DNA from: JBEVMS01 sp040508515
GTDB taxonomy: Bacteria > Pseudomonadota > Gammaproteobacteria > Xanthomonadales > Rhodanobacteraceae
Length of the DNA stretch: 11,874 nucleotides
Assembly (NCBI GenBank): GCA_040508515.1
Contig: JBEVMS010000302.1
Location: 1 to 11,874, forward strand
Direction of reading: 5' to 3'
Shown here: positions 1-6,841 of the stretch, in pieces
How positions within the stretch are numbered: position 1 is the stretch's first letter
Layout: each line of letters starts with the position of its first letter
Position numbers and translations under genes: made by a program
The notes under the pieces: model-generated
Databases searched by the model: none
What the model was told of the DNA's origin: nothing
What the model saw: the letters and a program-made list of their open reading frames with translations, nothing else

Positions 1-494
1 GCCGCCTCGCGCCAGCCCGGTAGCAGGGCGCTCAGGTTTTCGGCCCGCTGGCTGCCCTCGGCCAGCGCCTTGAGCAAGGCCAGGCTGCTGCCACGCCGGC
101 TGCCGGCATCCAGCGCGCTCTGCCCGGCCACGCTCAGTGCCCAGGCTTCCTGGCGGGTGTCGGGCAGCGCGCATGGCTCGCGCAGCGCCAGCGGCAGGGC
201 ATTGGCGTAGGCCTCGCCCGGTGCGCCCAGCCAGTAGTCGGCGGCCCAACCCAGGCTGCGCATCAGCTCGTGATCCAGCAACGGCGTGTCGTCCAACAGC
301 TGCAGCGCCGGTTTCAGGCGCGCCGCCGGCAGCGTCGAATCGACCCCGCACTGCACCACGATGCCGACCATCTTGCCGCGCCCGAACGGCACCAGCAGCC
401 GGCTGCCTACCGTCGCCTCGCCAGTCGGCGGGGGCAGGTAATCGAACAGGGTCGGCAACGGAACCGGTAGGGCGACGCGCAGTACGGCGGGCAT
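1..494 (-). CDS. priA: Primosomal protein N' (replication restart helicase PriA), N-terminal part
   Basis: Only the first 164 codons lie in the window; the gene runs off its left edge. PriA is a 3'-to-5' helicase that recognises stalled forks and loads the primosome. The translation starts MPAVLRVALPVPLPTLFDYL, which closely resembles the start of E. coli PriA (the 3'-DNA-binding domain, about residues 1-100). It continues with a VPFGRGKMVGIVV strand and a WAADYWLGAPGEAYANALPL block (about 89-108), as the family does. From about residue 115 the winged-helix region begins; the helicase domains are outside. The ATG at 494 has GAGGTG (498-503) just upstream and a match to the family N-terminus, so the start is secure. 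The gene diverges from the MATE gene, and the gap between them carries DnaA-box-like sites. Identity is from remembered family sequence; no search was run. Confidence 0.93.
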   Translation of the reverse strand, partial: MPAVLRVALPVPLPTLFDYLPPPTGEATVGSRLLVPFGRGKMVGIVVQCGVDSTLPAARLKPALQLLDDTPLLDHELMRSLGWAADYWLGAPGEAYANALPLALREPCALPDTRQEAWALSVAGQSALDAGSRRGSSLALLKALAEGSQRAENLSALLPGWREA

Positions 495-638
495 GGGCAC
501 CTCGTGGCGGGGCAGTTTAACCGGCGCGGCGGGCAACCATGCGCTTGCATTTGGCGCGTGCTATCGGCATTGGCTGACAGTGAGTGGCGTTTGTGTGAGG
601 AAAAGACGCTAAGTACCTATCCGCCGGTAGCTTTTGAG

Positions 639-674
639 CTTATCCACAACTGCTGTGGATAAGTCTGTGGATGG
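639..674. promoter_or_regulatory. DnaA-box cluster: inverted pair plus a third partial box
   Basis: TTATCCACA at 640-648 matches the DnaA-box consensus exactly. Its perfect inverted copy TGTGGATAA lies at 654-662 after a 5-nt spacer; the palindrome extends one base each way (639-663). A third, TGTGGATGG at 666-674, keeps the ATCCACA core on the minus strand with two mismatches. DnaA binds such 9-mers at oriC and at regulated promoters. The cluster is about 145 bp upstream of the priA start. Whether it regulates priA, titrates DnaA, or has origin-like activity is not shown by the sequence. Confidence 0.7.
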
Positions 675-731
675 AGCTGGGACGGGGGCCGGAAATGCGC
701 GCAGTTAGGCCATTGGCTACGCCATGTGCAA

Positions 732-780
732 GTTTTAACCAATGAAAAAAAATGTTTATTTTCATATGCTTATAAAATGC
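732..780. other. AT-rich tract beside the DnaA boxes
   Basis: About 80% A+T over 49 bp, including an eight-A run and TATAAAAT (771-778), in an otherwise GC-rich window. It starts 58 bp from the last DnaA-like box. It could be an unwinding element, a binding site for a nucleoid protein, or an UP-element-like promoter part. I found no well-spaced -35/-10 pair in it. Confidence 0.5.
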
Positions 781-1016
781 ACTCAGGTGGTATTCATGCG
801 TTTGCCGTGATCGCTGCGGTGTGCTTTACGGTTTGATGACGCTGTGCAAAACCTCTTGACGCGCACGATTTTTGCCAGAATCCCGCTGCCTGGCCGTTGG
901 TGGGCGGCGAGTCAATGGCGGCGATCACTCACGTGACCGTCAACCGGGCCTGCGTTTGGCCTCGGGAGCCGCCGCTGTTGTCACGCTCGCCGCGGCAGAG
1001 GCGCTGGCACGGCGGT

Positions 1017-1022
1017 TAGAAT
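1017..1022 (+). promoter_or_regulatory. Candidate -10 hexamer (TAGAAT) for the MATE gene
   Basis: TAGAAT differs from the sigma-70 -10 consensus by one base and lies 28 nt before the ATG, giving a leader of about 20 nt. No good -35 is seen at 16-18 nt spacing (TTGTCA at 978-983 is too far), so this is tentative. Confidence 0.3.
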
Positions 1023-1050
1023 AGGCGGCTGTGCCCACTGCAAGCCGCCG

Positions 1051-2430
1051 ATGAACCGCTTCCGTCCCGACCGTGTGCGCATCGCCGAAGAGCTCGGCGC
1101 CACCGTGCGCCTGGCACTGCCGCTGATCGCCGCGCAACTGGCCGCGGTGGGCACCAATGTGGTCGACGCGGTGCTGGCCGGGCACTTGAACGCGCATGTG
1201 CAGGCGGCGGTGACTACCGCGGTGAGCATCTGGGCGCTGGCGCTGGTCGCCGGCCTGGGCATGATGATGGCGGTGCCACCCTCGGTGGCGCAGCTCGATG
1301 GCGCCGGCCGTCGGCGCGAGATCGGCGCGCTGTTCGTGCAGGCGCTGTGGTTGGCGCTGGGGATGGGCGTGGTGCTGTGGTATCTGGTGCGCCACGCGGT
1401 GCCGTTGCTGGATCTGATCGGGGTGGTGCCCAGCCTGCATCAGGACGTGGCACATTTCCTCCACGCGATCAGTTGGGCGGCGCCGGCGCTGACCTGCTAT
1501 TTCGCGCTGCGCGGGCTGTCCGAAGGGTTGTCGATGACCCGGCCATCGATGTACTTCAGCTTCGGCGGCCTGTTACTGCTGGCGCCGCTGGGTTATGTGC
1601 TGATGTACGGCCGGCTCGGTGTGCCGGCGCTGGGCGCGCTGGGCAGTGGCATCGCCACCAGCGTGGTGCTGTGGCTGGAGATGCTGGGCTTCGCGCTGTA
1701 CGTCGCCCGCCATCCCAATTACCGCGATCTGCACCTGCGCGCCGGGCTGGCCTGGCCACGCCCCAAGGTGATCGCCGAACTGCTGCGCATCGGCGGTCCG
1801 ATGGCGGTGACTCTGCTGGCCGAGGGTGGGCTGTTCGTGGCGGTGGCACTGGTGATCGCCACCCTGGGCGAGACGGTGGTGGCTAGCCATCAAGTGGCGC
1901 TTAACGTAGCCACGGTGGCATTCATGATCCCGCTGGGGCTGTCGATGGCGATCACTGTGCGGGTGGGCAACGCGGTCGGCCGGCGCGATGCGGTCGGGGT
2001 GCGCTACGCCGGCTTCTGCGGGATCGGGCTGGCGCTGTGCGTGCAGATTTTTTCCAGCGGTCTCATGCTGGGCGCCTCGCATTTTCTGGCCAGCCTCTAC
2101 ACCCACGATGCGACGGTGGTCGCGCTGGCCGCGCAGTTGATGCTGCTGGCCGGCGTGTTCCAGTTTTCCGACGGCATCCAGGTCGCCTCCAATGGCGCGC
2201 TGCGCGGTCTCAAGGACACCCGCGTACCGATGCTGATCACCTTGTTCGCTTATTGGGCGATCGGCATGCCGGTCGGCTGGTGGCTAGCTTTTCGTCATGG
2301 GCTGGGCGCGCGCGGCATGTGGATGGGCTTGGTCGCCGGCTTGAGCGTGGCGGCCGTGCTGTTGTTTACGCGCTTTTGGCGCAGCGCGCGGCGCGAGCGC
2401 TGGCGGCGCTCGATCGAGCGCATGACCTGA
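1051..2430 (+). CDS. norM: MATE family multidrug efflux protein, NorM type
   Basis: An inner-membrane antiporter that probably exports cationic or hydrophobic drugs in exchange for Na+ or H+. At 459 residues it is almost the same length as E. coli and Vibrio NorM. It is hydrophobic throughout, consistent with 12 helices in two six-helix lobes. Conserved acidic residues line up with those needed for coupling in Vibrio NorM: D39 in helix 1 (VVDAVLAG), E258 (AEGGLF) and D374 (FSDGIQVASNGALRGLKDT, a hallmark block of the C lobe). The C-terminus is arginine-rich, as expected for a cytoplasmic tail. No clear Shine-Dalgarno precedes the ATG; the start is chosen because the helix-1 block begins at the usual distance. 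sppA follows 47 nt downstream on the same strand, so they may share a transcript. The actual substrate cannot be read from sequence. Confidence 0.92.
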   Translation: MNRFRPDRVRIAEELGATVRLALPLIAAQLAAVGTNVVDAVLAGHLNAHVQAAVTTAVSIWALALVAGLGMMMAVPPSVAQLDGAGRRREIGALFVQALWLALGMGVVLWYLVRHAVPLLDLIGVVPSLHQDVAHFLHAISWAAPALTCYFALRGLSEGLSMTRPSMYFSFGGLLLLAPLGYVLMYGRLGVPALGALGSGIATSVVLWLEMLGFALYVARHPNYRDLHLRAGLAWPRPKVIAELLRIGGPMAVTLLAEGGLFVAVALVIATLGETVVASHQVALNVATVAFMIPLGLSMAITVRVGNAVGRRDAVGVRYAGFCGIGLALCVQIFSSGLMLGASHFLASLYTHDATVVALAAQLMLLAGVFQFSDGIQVASNGALRGLKDTRVPMLITLFAYWAIGMPVGWWLAFRHGLGARGMWMGLVAGLSVAAVLLFTRFWRSARRERWRRSIERMT

Positions 2431-2455
2431 GACGCCTCTAGCGGTTACGCTGGCG

Positions 2456-2473
2456 GCATTCTTCGAGGAATGC
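2456..2473 (+). promoter_or_regulatory. Hairpin overlapping the sppA ribosome binding site
   Basis: GCATTC (2456-2461) pairs perfectly with GAATGC (2468-2473) across a 6-nt loop. The Shine-Dalgarno GAGGAA (2465-2470), with the ATG at 2478, straddles the loop and right arm, so folding would partly mask it. Only six base pairs, so stability is modest. Confidence 0.4.
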
Positions 2474-2477
2474 ATCT

Positions 2478-4355
2478 ATGGCGGACCGGCCGAACGGTTT
2501 CTGGGCTTTTCTTTGTGTGGTGGGACGGGGCATCAATGTCGTGCGCCTGACCATCATCAACGTGGTGTTCTTCGCGCTGCTGCTGGTGCTGGTGCTGTTG
2601 ATCGCCGCTGGCGCCGTGGGCAGCCGCGAGGCGCGCACCGTGGCTAGCGACAGCGTGCTGCTGATCAAGCCGCGCGGTCAGCTGGTGGAGCAGTACAGCA
2701 TTGATCCGCTGGCGCGCGCGCTGGCCGGTTTGTCCGGTAACGAGCCCAAACAGGTGCAACTGCGTGATCTGGTCGCCTCGATCGACGCGGCAGCCAAGGA
2801 CCAGCGCATCAGCCGCATCCTGCTGCTACCCGACGAATTGCAGCCCGGCGGCGGTTTCGCCGCGCTGCGCGAGCTGGGCGCGGCGCTGGATCGCTTCCGC
2901 GCCGCCGGCAAGCCGGTGGTGGTGTGGGCGGCCAATATGGATCAGGGTCAGTACTACCTGGCCGCGCACGCCGATCGCGTGCTGCTGGACCCGCAAGGCG
3001 GGCTGATGCTCACTGGTCTGGCCAATTACCGGCTGTATTACAAGGATCTGTTGGACAAGCTGGGCGTGGACGTGCACCTGTTCCGCGTCGGCCAGTTCAA
3101 GAGCGCTGCCGAGCCCTACATCCTCGACCACGCCTCGCCGGAGGCCAAGCAGGCCGACAGCTACTGGATGGGCGGGCTGTGGGACGAATACCTCGACGAA
3201 GTGGCGGCACTGCGCAAGCTCAAGTCGGCGGACCTGCGCGCCGACATCGACGGCCTGGCCGACAAGATCACTTCGACCCAGGGCGACCTGGCCCAACTGG
3301 CGCTCGACGAGCATCTGATCGACGGCCTGGCCACCCGCGCCCAGTTGGAGACGATGTTGCGCAAGGAGGGCGTCCCGGCCGGCAAGAAGGGCCGCGGCTT
3401 CCGCTTCGTCGACGTGGCGCGCTATCACGACAATCTGCCCGACGACATCCGCCCGGCCGCACTGGACAAGGGACCGATGGTGGCGGTGGTGGTGGCCGAG
3501 GGCGAGATCGTCGGCGGCAAACAGCCGGCTGGCAGCATCGGCGGCGAATCGACCGCCAACCTGATCCGCGCCGCGCGCGAAAACTCGCGCACCAAGGCGC
3601 TGGTGCTGCGGGTCGACTCGCCCGGTGGTGAGGTCTACGCGGCCGAGCAGATTCGCCGCGAAGTGGCGCTGACCCGTCAGGCCGGGATTCCGGTGGTGGT
3701 GTCGATGGGCAACGTGGCCGCTTCGGGCGGCTACTGGATCTCGATGGACGCCAACCGCATCTTCGCCGAGCCCAACACGATCACCGGGTCGATAGGCATC
3801 TTCGGCATGTACTACTCGGTGCCCAATACGCTGGACAAGCTGGGCGTGAAGAGCGACGGCGTCGCCACCGGTCCGCTGGCCGGCGCATTCGACATCACCC
3901 GGCCGCTCGATCCCAAGGCCGGCGCGCTGATCCAGGCGATCATCGACAAGGGCTACCGCGACTTCGTCGGCGGCGTCGCCAAGGCACGCGGCAAGCCATT
4001 CGCGGCGATCGACGCGATCGCCCAGGGGCGTGTCTGGACCGGCCGGCAGGCGCTCGATCGCGGTCTGGTCGATCAGCTCGGCGGCTTGCGCGACGCGATC
4101 GCCGACGCCGCGACCCGGGCCAAGCTGGGCCAGGATTACGCGGTGCGGTACGTGGAGTTGCCGCAAGGCGCGCTGGCGCATCTGCTGGTCGGTCTCAACG
4201 ACAGCGTGATGGTGCAGGCGCTGCAAAGCTACGGGGTGCATCTGCCAACGTGGCTGGCGCAACTGCCCGCACTGGCGCCGGAGTTTAAGCTGTTGCAGCG
4301 CGCGCAGGCCGGTCGGCCGAATGTCTACGCGTATTGTTTTTGCAGTCCGCGCTAA
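2478..4355 (+). CDS. sppA: Signal peptide peptidase SppA (protease IV), long 67K form
   Basis: A membrane-anchored serine protease of family S49 that degrades signal peptides left after secretion. At 625 residues it matches the two-repeat SppA of E. coli (618). One membrane helix lies near residues 22-48 after a short cytoplasmic N-terminus; the rest should be periplasmic. The catalytic Ser-Lys dyad is visible: K208 in the N repeat (FRVGQFKSAAEPY) and S416 in the C repeat (GNVAASGGYW), matching E. coli K209 and S409. Other family blocks are RVDSPGGEVYAAE (378-390) and the TGSIGIFG stretch. A GAGGAA Shine-Dalgarno sits at good spacing from the ATG. It lies 47 nt downstream of the MATE gene and is followed by a strong terminator. 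The tail (VYAYCFCSPR) is cysteine-containing and looks lineage-specific. Confidence 0.95.
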   Translation: MADRPNGFWAFLCVVGRGINVVRLTIINVVFFALLLVLVLLIAAGAVGSREARTVASDSVLLIKPRGQLVEQYSIDPLARALAGLSGNEPKQVQLRDLVASIDAAAKDQRISRILLLPDELQPGGGFAALRELGAALDRFRAAGKPVVVWAANMDQGQYYLAAHADRVLLDPQGGLMLTGLANYRLYYKDLLDKLGVDVHLFRVGQFKSAAEPYILDHASPEAKQADSYWMGGLWDEYLDEVAALRKLKSADLRADIDGLADKITSTQGDLAQLALDEHLIDGLATRAQLETMLRKEGVPAGKKGRGFRFVDVARYHDNLPDDIRPAALDKGPMVAVVVAEGEIVGGKQPAGSIGGESTANLIRAARENSRTKALVLRVDSPGGEVYAAEQIRREVALTRQAGIPVVVSMGNVAASGGYWISMDANRIFAEPNTITGSIGIFGMYYSVPNTLDKLGVKSDGVATGPLAGAFDITRPLDPKAGALIQAIIDKGYRDFVGGVAKARGKPFAAIDAIAQGRVWTGRQALDRGLVDQLGGLRDAIADAATRAKLGQDYAVRYVELPQGALAHLLVGLNDSVMVQALQSYGVHLPTWLAQLPALAPEFKLLQRAQAGRPNVYAYCFCSPR

Positions 4356-4373
4356 ATCAGGCGCATGGTGAGC

Positions 4374-4409
4374 AAATGATCAGGCCCGCTTCGGCGGGCC
4401 TGATCGTTT
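4374..4409. terminator. Strong hairpin terminator after sppA, probably bidirectional
   Basis: A perfect 12-bp stem (4378-4389 with 4394-4405) closes on a TTCG tetraloop. AAA at 4374-4376 can extend it by pairing with TTT at 4407-4409 past one T-G wobble. It lies 18 nt beyond the sppA stop. The opposite strand reads ATTTG after the stem, so it may also stop transcription coming from the ABC gene. Confidence 0.85.
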
Positions 4410-4428
4410 GGACGTCTGGATGTCCAAA
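4407..4428. repeat. Second inverted repeat next to the terminator
   Basis: TTTGGAC (4407-4413) pairs with GTCCAAA (4422-4428) across an 8-nt loop. Its left TTT is the same triplet that can extend the main terminator stem, so the two extended folds compete. No function can be assigned. Confidence 0.5.
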
Positions 4429-4572
4429 AAATAGTTGGTGGCGGACCTTGCCAGGCGACGGTCCACGGTGACCGCCTATTCCGCCGCTCGCACGGGAACA
4501 ATGACGCGTGGGATGAGACGATCAGGTTCGCTGGGAAAGACCTTGTCGTGGAACGTCTAGCATTCCTAAAGA

Positions 4573-5412
4573 TTAATCGAGCGAGGCCCCGTACCAGTCG
4601 CCGCGACGCTCCACGGTCACCGCGGCACCGAACGCTTCGCTCAAATACGGCGTGGTGAGCAGCTCGGTCTTGGCGCCTTCATGCAGCACGCGGCCGTGGC
4701 TGAGCATCACCACATGTTCGATCTCCGGCAGAATCTCCTCGATGTGATGGGTCACCAGGAGCAACGTGGTGCCGCCGCGCGCCAGTGCGCGCAGGCTCTC
4801 CAGAAATTGCCGCCGGCTGGCCAGATCCAGTCCGGCGCAGGGCTCATCGAGCAGCAAGGCGCGCGGGCGATGCACCAAAGCGCGTGCGATCAGCACCCGA
4901 CGCGCCTCGCCGGTGGACAGGCTGGCCATCTCGCGCCCCGCCAGATGCAGCGCTTGCACCTGTTCCAGCGCCTCGCTGGCGCGCTGGCGCATCCGTGCGC
5001 TCACCTGATGATGCAGGCCCAATCCGCGCGCAGCGAAAAAGCCCGAGACCACCGCATCGAACACTTCCAGCGGTGTGTCGCTGGTGTAGTCCAACTGCAC
5101 CGCCGGCGAAACGATGCCAAGCAGGCTGCGCAGCGCGTCCACCCGCCAGCGCTCGCGCCCGAACACGCGCACGCTGGCAGTGCCGTCCTTGCGCGCCAGC
5201 GGGTAGAGCTGGCGCGCAATCAGCTTGACCAGGGTGGATTTGCCCGAGCCATTGGCGCCCAGGATGGCGGTGTGCTGACCAGGCGCGATGCTTAAGCTCA
5301 ATTGATCCAGAATCCGCCGCTCGCCGCGCAGCACGCTGGCTTGCTCGATCTGCAGCAGCATGGTGTCGTCGAACTCGGGATCAGGCGTAGGCAGAGGTTG
5401 TTGATCAGTCAT
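4573..5412 (-). CDS. ABC transporter ATP-binding protein (ModF/YlmA-like), no partner permease
   Basis: A single nucleotide-binding domain of 279 residues. All motifs are present: Walker A GANGSGKST (52-60), a Q-loop near 106, signature LSTGEARR (165-172), Walker B RALLLDEP (184-191), D-loop AGLD (193-196) and switch histidine H222 (LVTHH). The first 18 residues are a non-conserved extension, so M18 is a possible alternative start; neither has a strong Shine-Dalgarno. The style, with an LLLDEPCAGLD block and a tail rich in HGRVLHEGAKTELL-type sequence, recalls stand-alone ATPases such as ModF and YlmA. No membrane subunit or binding protein is encoded nearby, so its transport partner, if any, is elsewhere. 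It lies 65 nt after the oxidoreductase gene on the same strand and may be co-transcribed. Substrate unknown. Confidence 0.9.
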   Translation of the reverse strand: MTDQQPLPTPDPEFDDTMLLQIEQASVLRGERRILDQLSLSIAPGQHTAILGANGSGKSTLVKLIARQLYPLARKDGTASVRVFGRERWRVDALRSLLGIVSPAVQLDYTSDTPLEVFDAVVSGFFAARGLGLHHQVSARMRQRASEALEQVQALHLAGREMASLSTGEARRVLIARALVHRPRALLLDEPCAGLDLASRRQFLESLRALARGGTTLLLVTHHIEEILPEIEHVVMLSHGRVLHEGAKTELLTTPYLSEAFGAAVTVERRGDWYGASLD

Positions 5413-5477
5413 CGCTGCACCATGCCCGCTTCGCGTAGCGCAGACAAGCGCTTCGCGCCGTCAATGGGTGTTCTCGG

Positions 5478-6506
5478 TCAAAGCCTCACGCGGCGCGTTT
5501 CGTCGTGGCTGCGCTGCGCTGCCTCGATCACTCTGATCACCGCGCGCGCCTGCTGCGCGGTGACATCGGGGGCGACTTGCTGACGCAGGCTGGCGACGAT
5601 GCCGCGGTAATACGCTTCGTAGCGTCCCGGCTCGCGCAAGACCTCGTGCTGCTGGCCCTCGGCATCGGTGTAGCGGGCCTGCCAATTGGTCGATTCGCCC
5701 CAGCCGGGCATGCCGGGACGTTGTCCTTGCTTGAGCGCCGGTTCCTGGCCGTCCAAACCGAAGCTGAGGAAACTGCCGCGGTCGCCATGCACGGAAAAAT
5801 GCGGCGCCGGTCCGGGCATCAAGCTGGAGACGCCCAGCAGCACGCGCCGACGGCCGTAGGAAAGCCGCAGCGAGAACCAATCGTCTACCGTCGCCTGCGG
5901 CCGTTGCGCCAGCATGTCGGCATCCACCGTTTCGGGCATGCTGAACAGCTGCAGCGCCTGATCGATCAAATGCGCGCCCAGGTCGTAGAGCAGGCCGGCG
6001 CCGGGCTCGGCTTGTTCGCGCCAGCCGGGCTTGATCGCCGGGCGGAAGCGGTCGAAACGCGCCTCGTAATGGTAGATCTCGCCCAGCCTGCCTTCGTCGC
6101 GATAGCGGCATAAGGTGAGGAAGTCGGCATCCCAGCGACGGTTGTGAAACACGCTGAGCAGCCGCTGTTGATGCTCGGCCAGCGCAATCAGCGCGTCGGC
6201 ATCGCGGCTTTCGATGGTGAAGGGTTTATCCACCACCACGTGCTTGCCGGCCTTGAGCGCGCGCGCGGCCAGCTCGGCATGGCTGTCGTTGGGCGTGGCG
6301 ATCACCACCAGCTCGATTGCCGGATCGTCGAACAACGTCTGCGGCTCGGCGAGCGCACTCACGCCCGGTAGTTCTTGCGCGATCTGCGCGGCACGTCGAC
6401 TGACCACAGCGGCCAGGCGCATGCCCGGCTCGGCGCAAATCAGCGGCGCATGGAACACCGCGCCGGCCAGGCCGTAGCCGATCAGGCCGACATTCACAGC
6501 ACTCAT
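5478..6506 (-). CDS. Gfo/Idh/MocA family oxidoreductase (YdgJ/IolW-like)
   Basis: A cytoplasmic NAD(P)-dependent sugar or inositol dehydrogenase, 342 residues, close to E. coli YdgJ. The N-terminal Rossmann fold begins NVGLIGYGLAGAVFHAPL (5-22) with a GYGLAG nucleotide loop. The conserved VATPN-type block is present as IATPNDSH (69-76). The catalytic lysine is K94 in VVDKPF, a D in place of the more common E of EKP. The C-terminal domain carries LYDLGAHLID (174-183) with D176 and H180 at the usual substrate-side positions. The ATG has GAGGTA (6511-6516) four bases upstream, supporting the start. It lies 46 nt downstream of the lipoprotein gene and 65 nt upstream of the ABC gene. YdgJ relatives act on scyllo-inositol in some bacteria, but the substrate here is not shown. 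Confidence 0.93.
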   Translation of the reverse strand: MSAVNVGLIGYGLAGAVFHAPLICAEPGMRLAAVVSRRAAQIAQELPGVSALAEPQTLFDDPAIELVVIATPNDSHAELAARALKAGKHVVVDKPFTIESRDADALIALAEHQQRLLSVFHNRRWDADFLTLCRYRDEGRLGEIYHYEARFDRFRPAIKPGWREQAEPGAGLLYDLGAHLIDQALQLFSMPETVDADMLAQRPQATVDDWFSLRLSYGRRRVLLGVSSLMPGPAPHFSVHGDRGSFLSFGLDGQEPALKQGQRPGMPGWGESTNWQARYTDAEGQQHEVLREPGRYEAYYRGIVASLRQQVAPDVTAQQARAVIRVIEAAQRSHDETRRVRL

Positions 6507-6552
6507 GGGTTACCTCGGGTGGATTGGGGAGTGGTATCCATCGCGCGGCGCA

Positions 6553-6759
6553 TTACTGCGTGGCCTGTTCGAGCTGCTGGCGTTGCTGCTGGTCGTATTG
6601 GTCGACTACTTTTTGCACTGCGGCGGCGCGCTGTTTGGCTTGCTGAAGTTGATCGAACGGCGTGGCGACGCGCGCCTCGGGCGCCTGGGGCTCGGGCGGC
6701 TTGCCGCGGCAACCGAGCAACAGGCAGGCGCCGAGCAGCATGGGCGAAAAGCGGATCAT
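6553..6759 (-). CDS. Small predicted lipoprotein with glutamine-rich coiled-coil tail
   Basis: A 68-residue protein with an N-terminal signal (MIRFSPMLLGACLLLGC) ending in a lipobox, LLGC, so C17 would be lipidated. After the cysteine comes a proline-rich spacer (21-34), then a helical, glutamine-rich segment (about 36-66) likely to form a coiled coil. The start at 6759 is favoured over an upstream in-frame ATG at 6906 because an AAGGAG Shine-Dalgarno sits just ahead of it and the lipoprotein signal begins there. The upstream extension would overlap the divergent SDR gene. Function unknown; small coiled-coil lipoproteins of this kind usually sit in the outer or inner membrane. It heads the minus-strand run that continues with the oxidoreductase. 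Confidence 0.8.
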   Translation of the reverse strand: MIRFSPMLLGACLLLGCRGKPPEPQAPEARVATPFDQLQQAKQRAAAVQKVVDQYDQQQRQQLEQATQ

Positions 6760-6773
6760 GCGCGGCTCCTTTA

Positions 6774-6797
6774 GCGGACGGGTTATCGAGTGTCCGC
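6774..6797. promoter_or_regulatory. Inverted repeat in the lipoprotein/SDR divergent gap
   Basis: GCGGAC (6774-6779) and GTCCGC (6792-6797) form a perfect inverted repeat with 12 nt between. It lies 14 nt before the lipoprotein ATG and 44 nt before the SDR ATG, a place where an operator could act on both genes. Short GC-rich repeats also arise by chance. Confidence 0.25.
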
Positions 6798-6841
6798 CGC
6801 CGCTTCGGTCAGGGCAAGCGCATCGTGTAAGCTCGCCGCCC

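Larger units (their letters stand above)
495..1050. other. 556-bp gap between divergent priA and MATE genes
   Basis: I see no convincing coding region here. The gap holds a DnaA-box cluster (639-674), an AT-rich tract (732-780), a TTGACG hexamer at 856-861 with CAGAAT at 876-881 (spacer only 14 nt, so a poor sigma-70 promoter), an 8-bp palindrome TCACGTGA at 929-936, and a TAGAAT hexamer at 1017-1022. Both flanking genes are probably transcribed from within it. Confidence 0.7.

Noticed and set aside
137..520. Plus-strand 127-codon frame at the left edge
   Set aside because: It lies antisense to the clear priA reading frame and has a low-complexity Ala/Arg/Pro composition typical of a shadow frame.
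856..881. Sigma-70 promoter TTGACG / CAGAAT
   Set aside because: The spacer is only 14 nt, too short for a normal promoter. Kept only as a note in the gap description.
2826..4262. Long 478-codon minus-strand frame opposite sppA
   Set aside because: Rich in His, Gln, Arg and Val with no recognisable domain. Long antisense frames are common opposite GC-rich genes, and sppA is unambiguous.
4462..4625. Similar CCACGGTGACCGCC and CCACGGTCACCGCG stretches after and within the ABC gene
   Set aside because: The match is short and imperfect, one copy is coding sequence, and no element boundary is visible.
5413..5477. Repeated GCGAAGCG in the gap between the oxidoreductase and ABC genes
   Set aside because: Two short GC-rich copies in a small gap; not distinguishable from chance and with no inverted structure of note.
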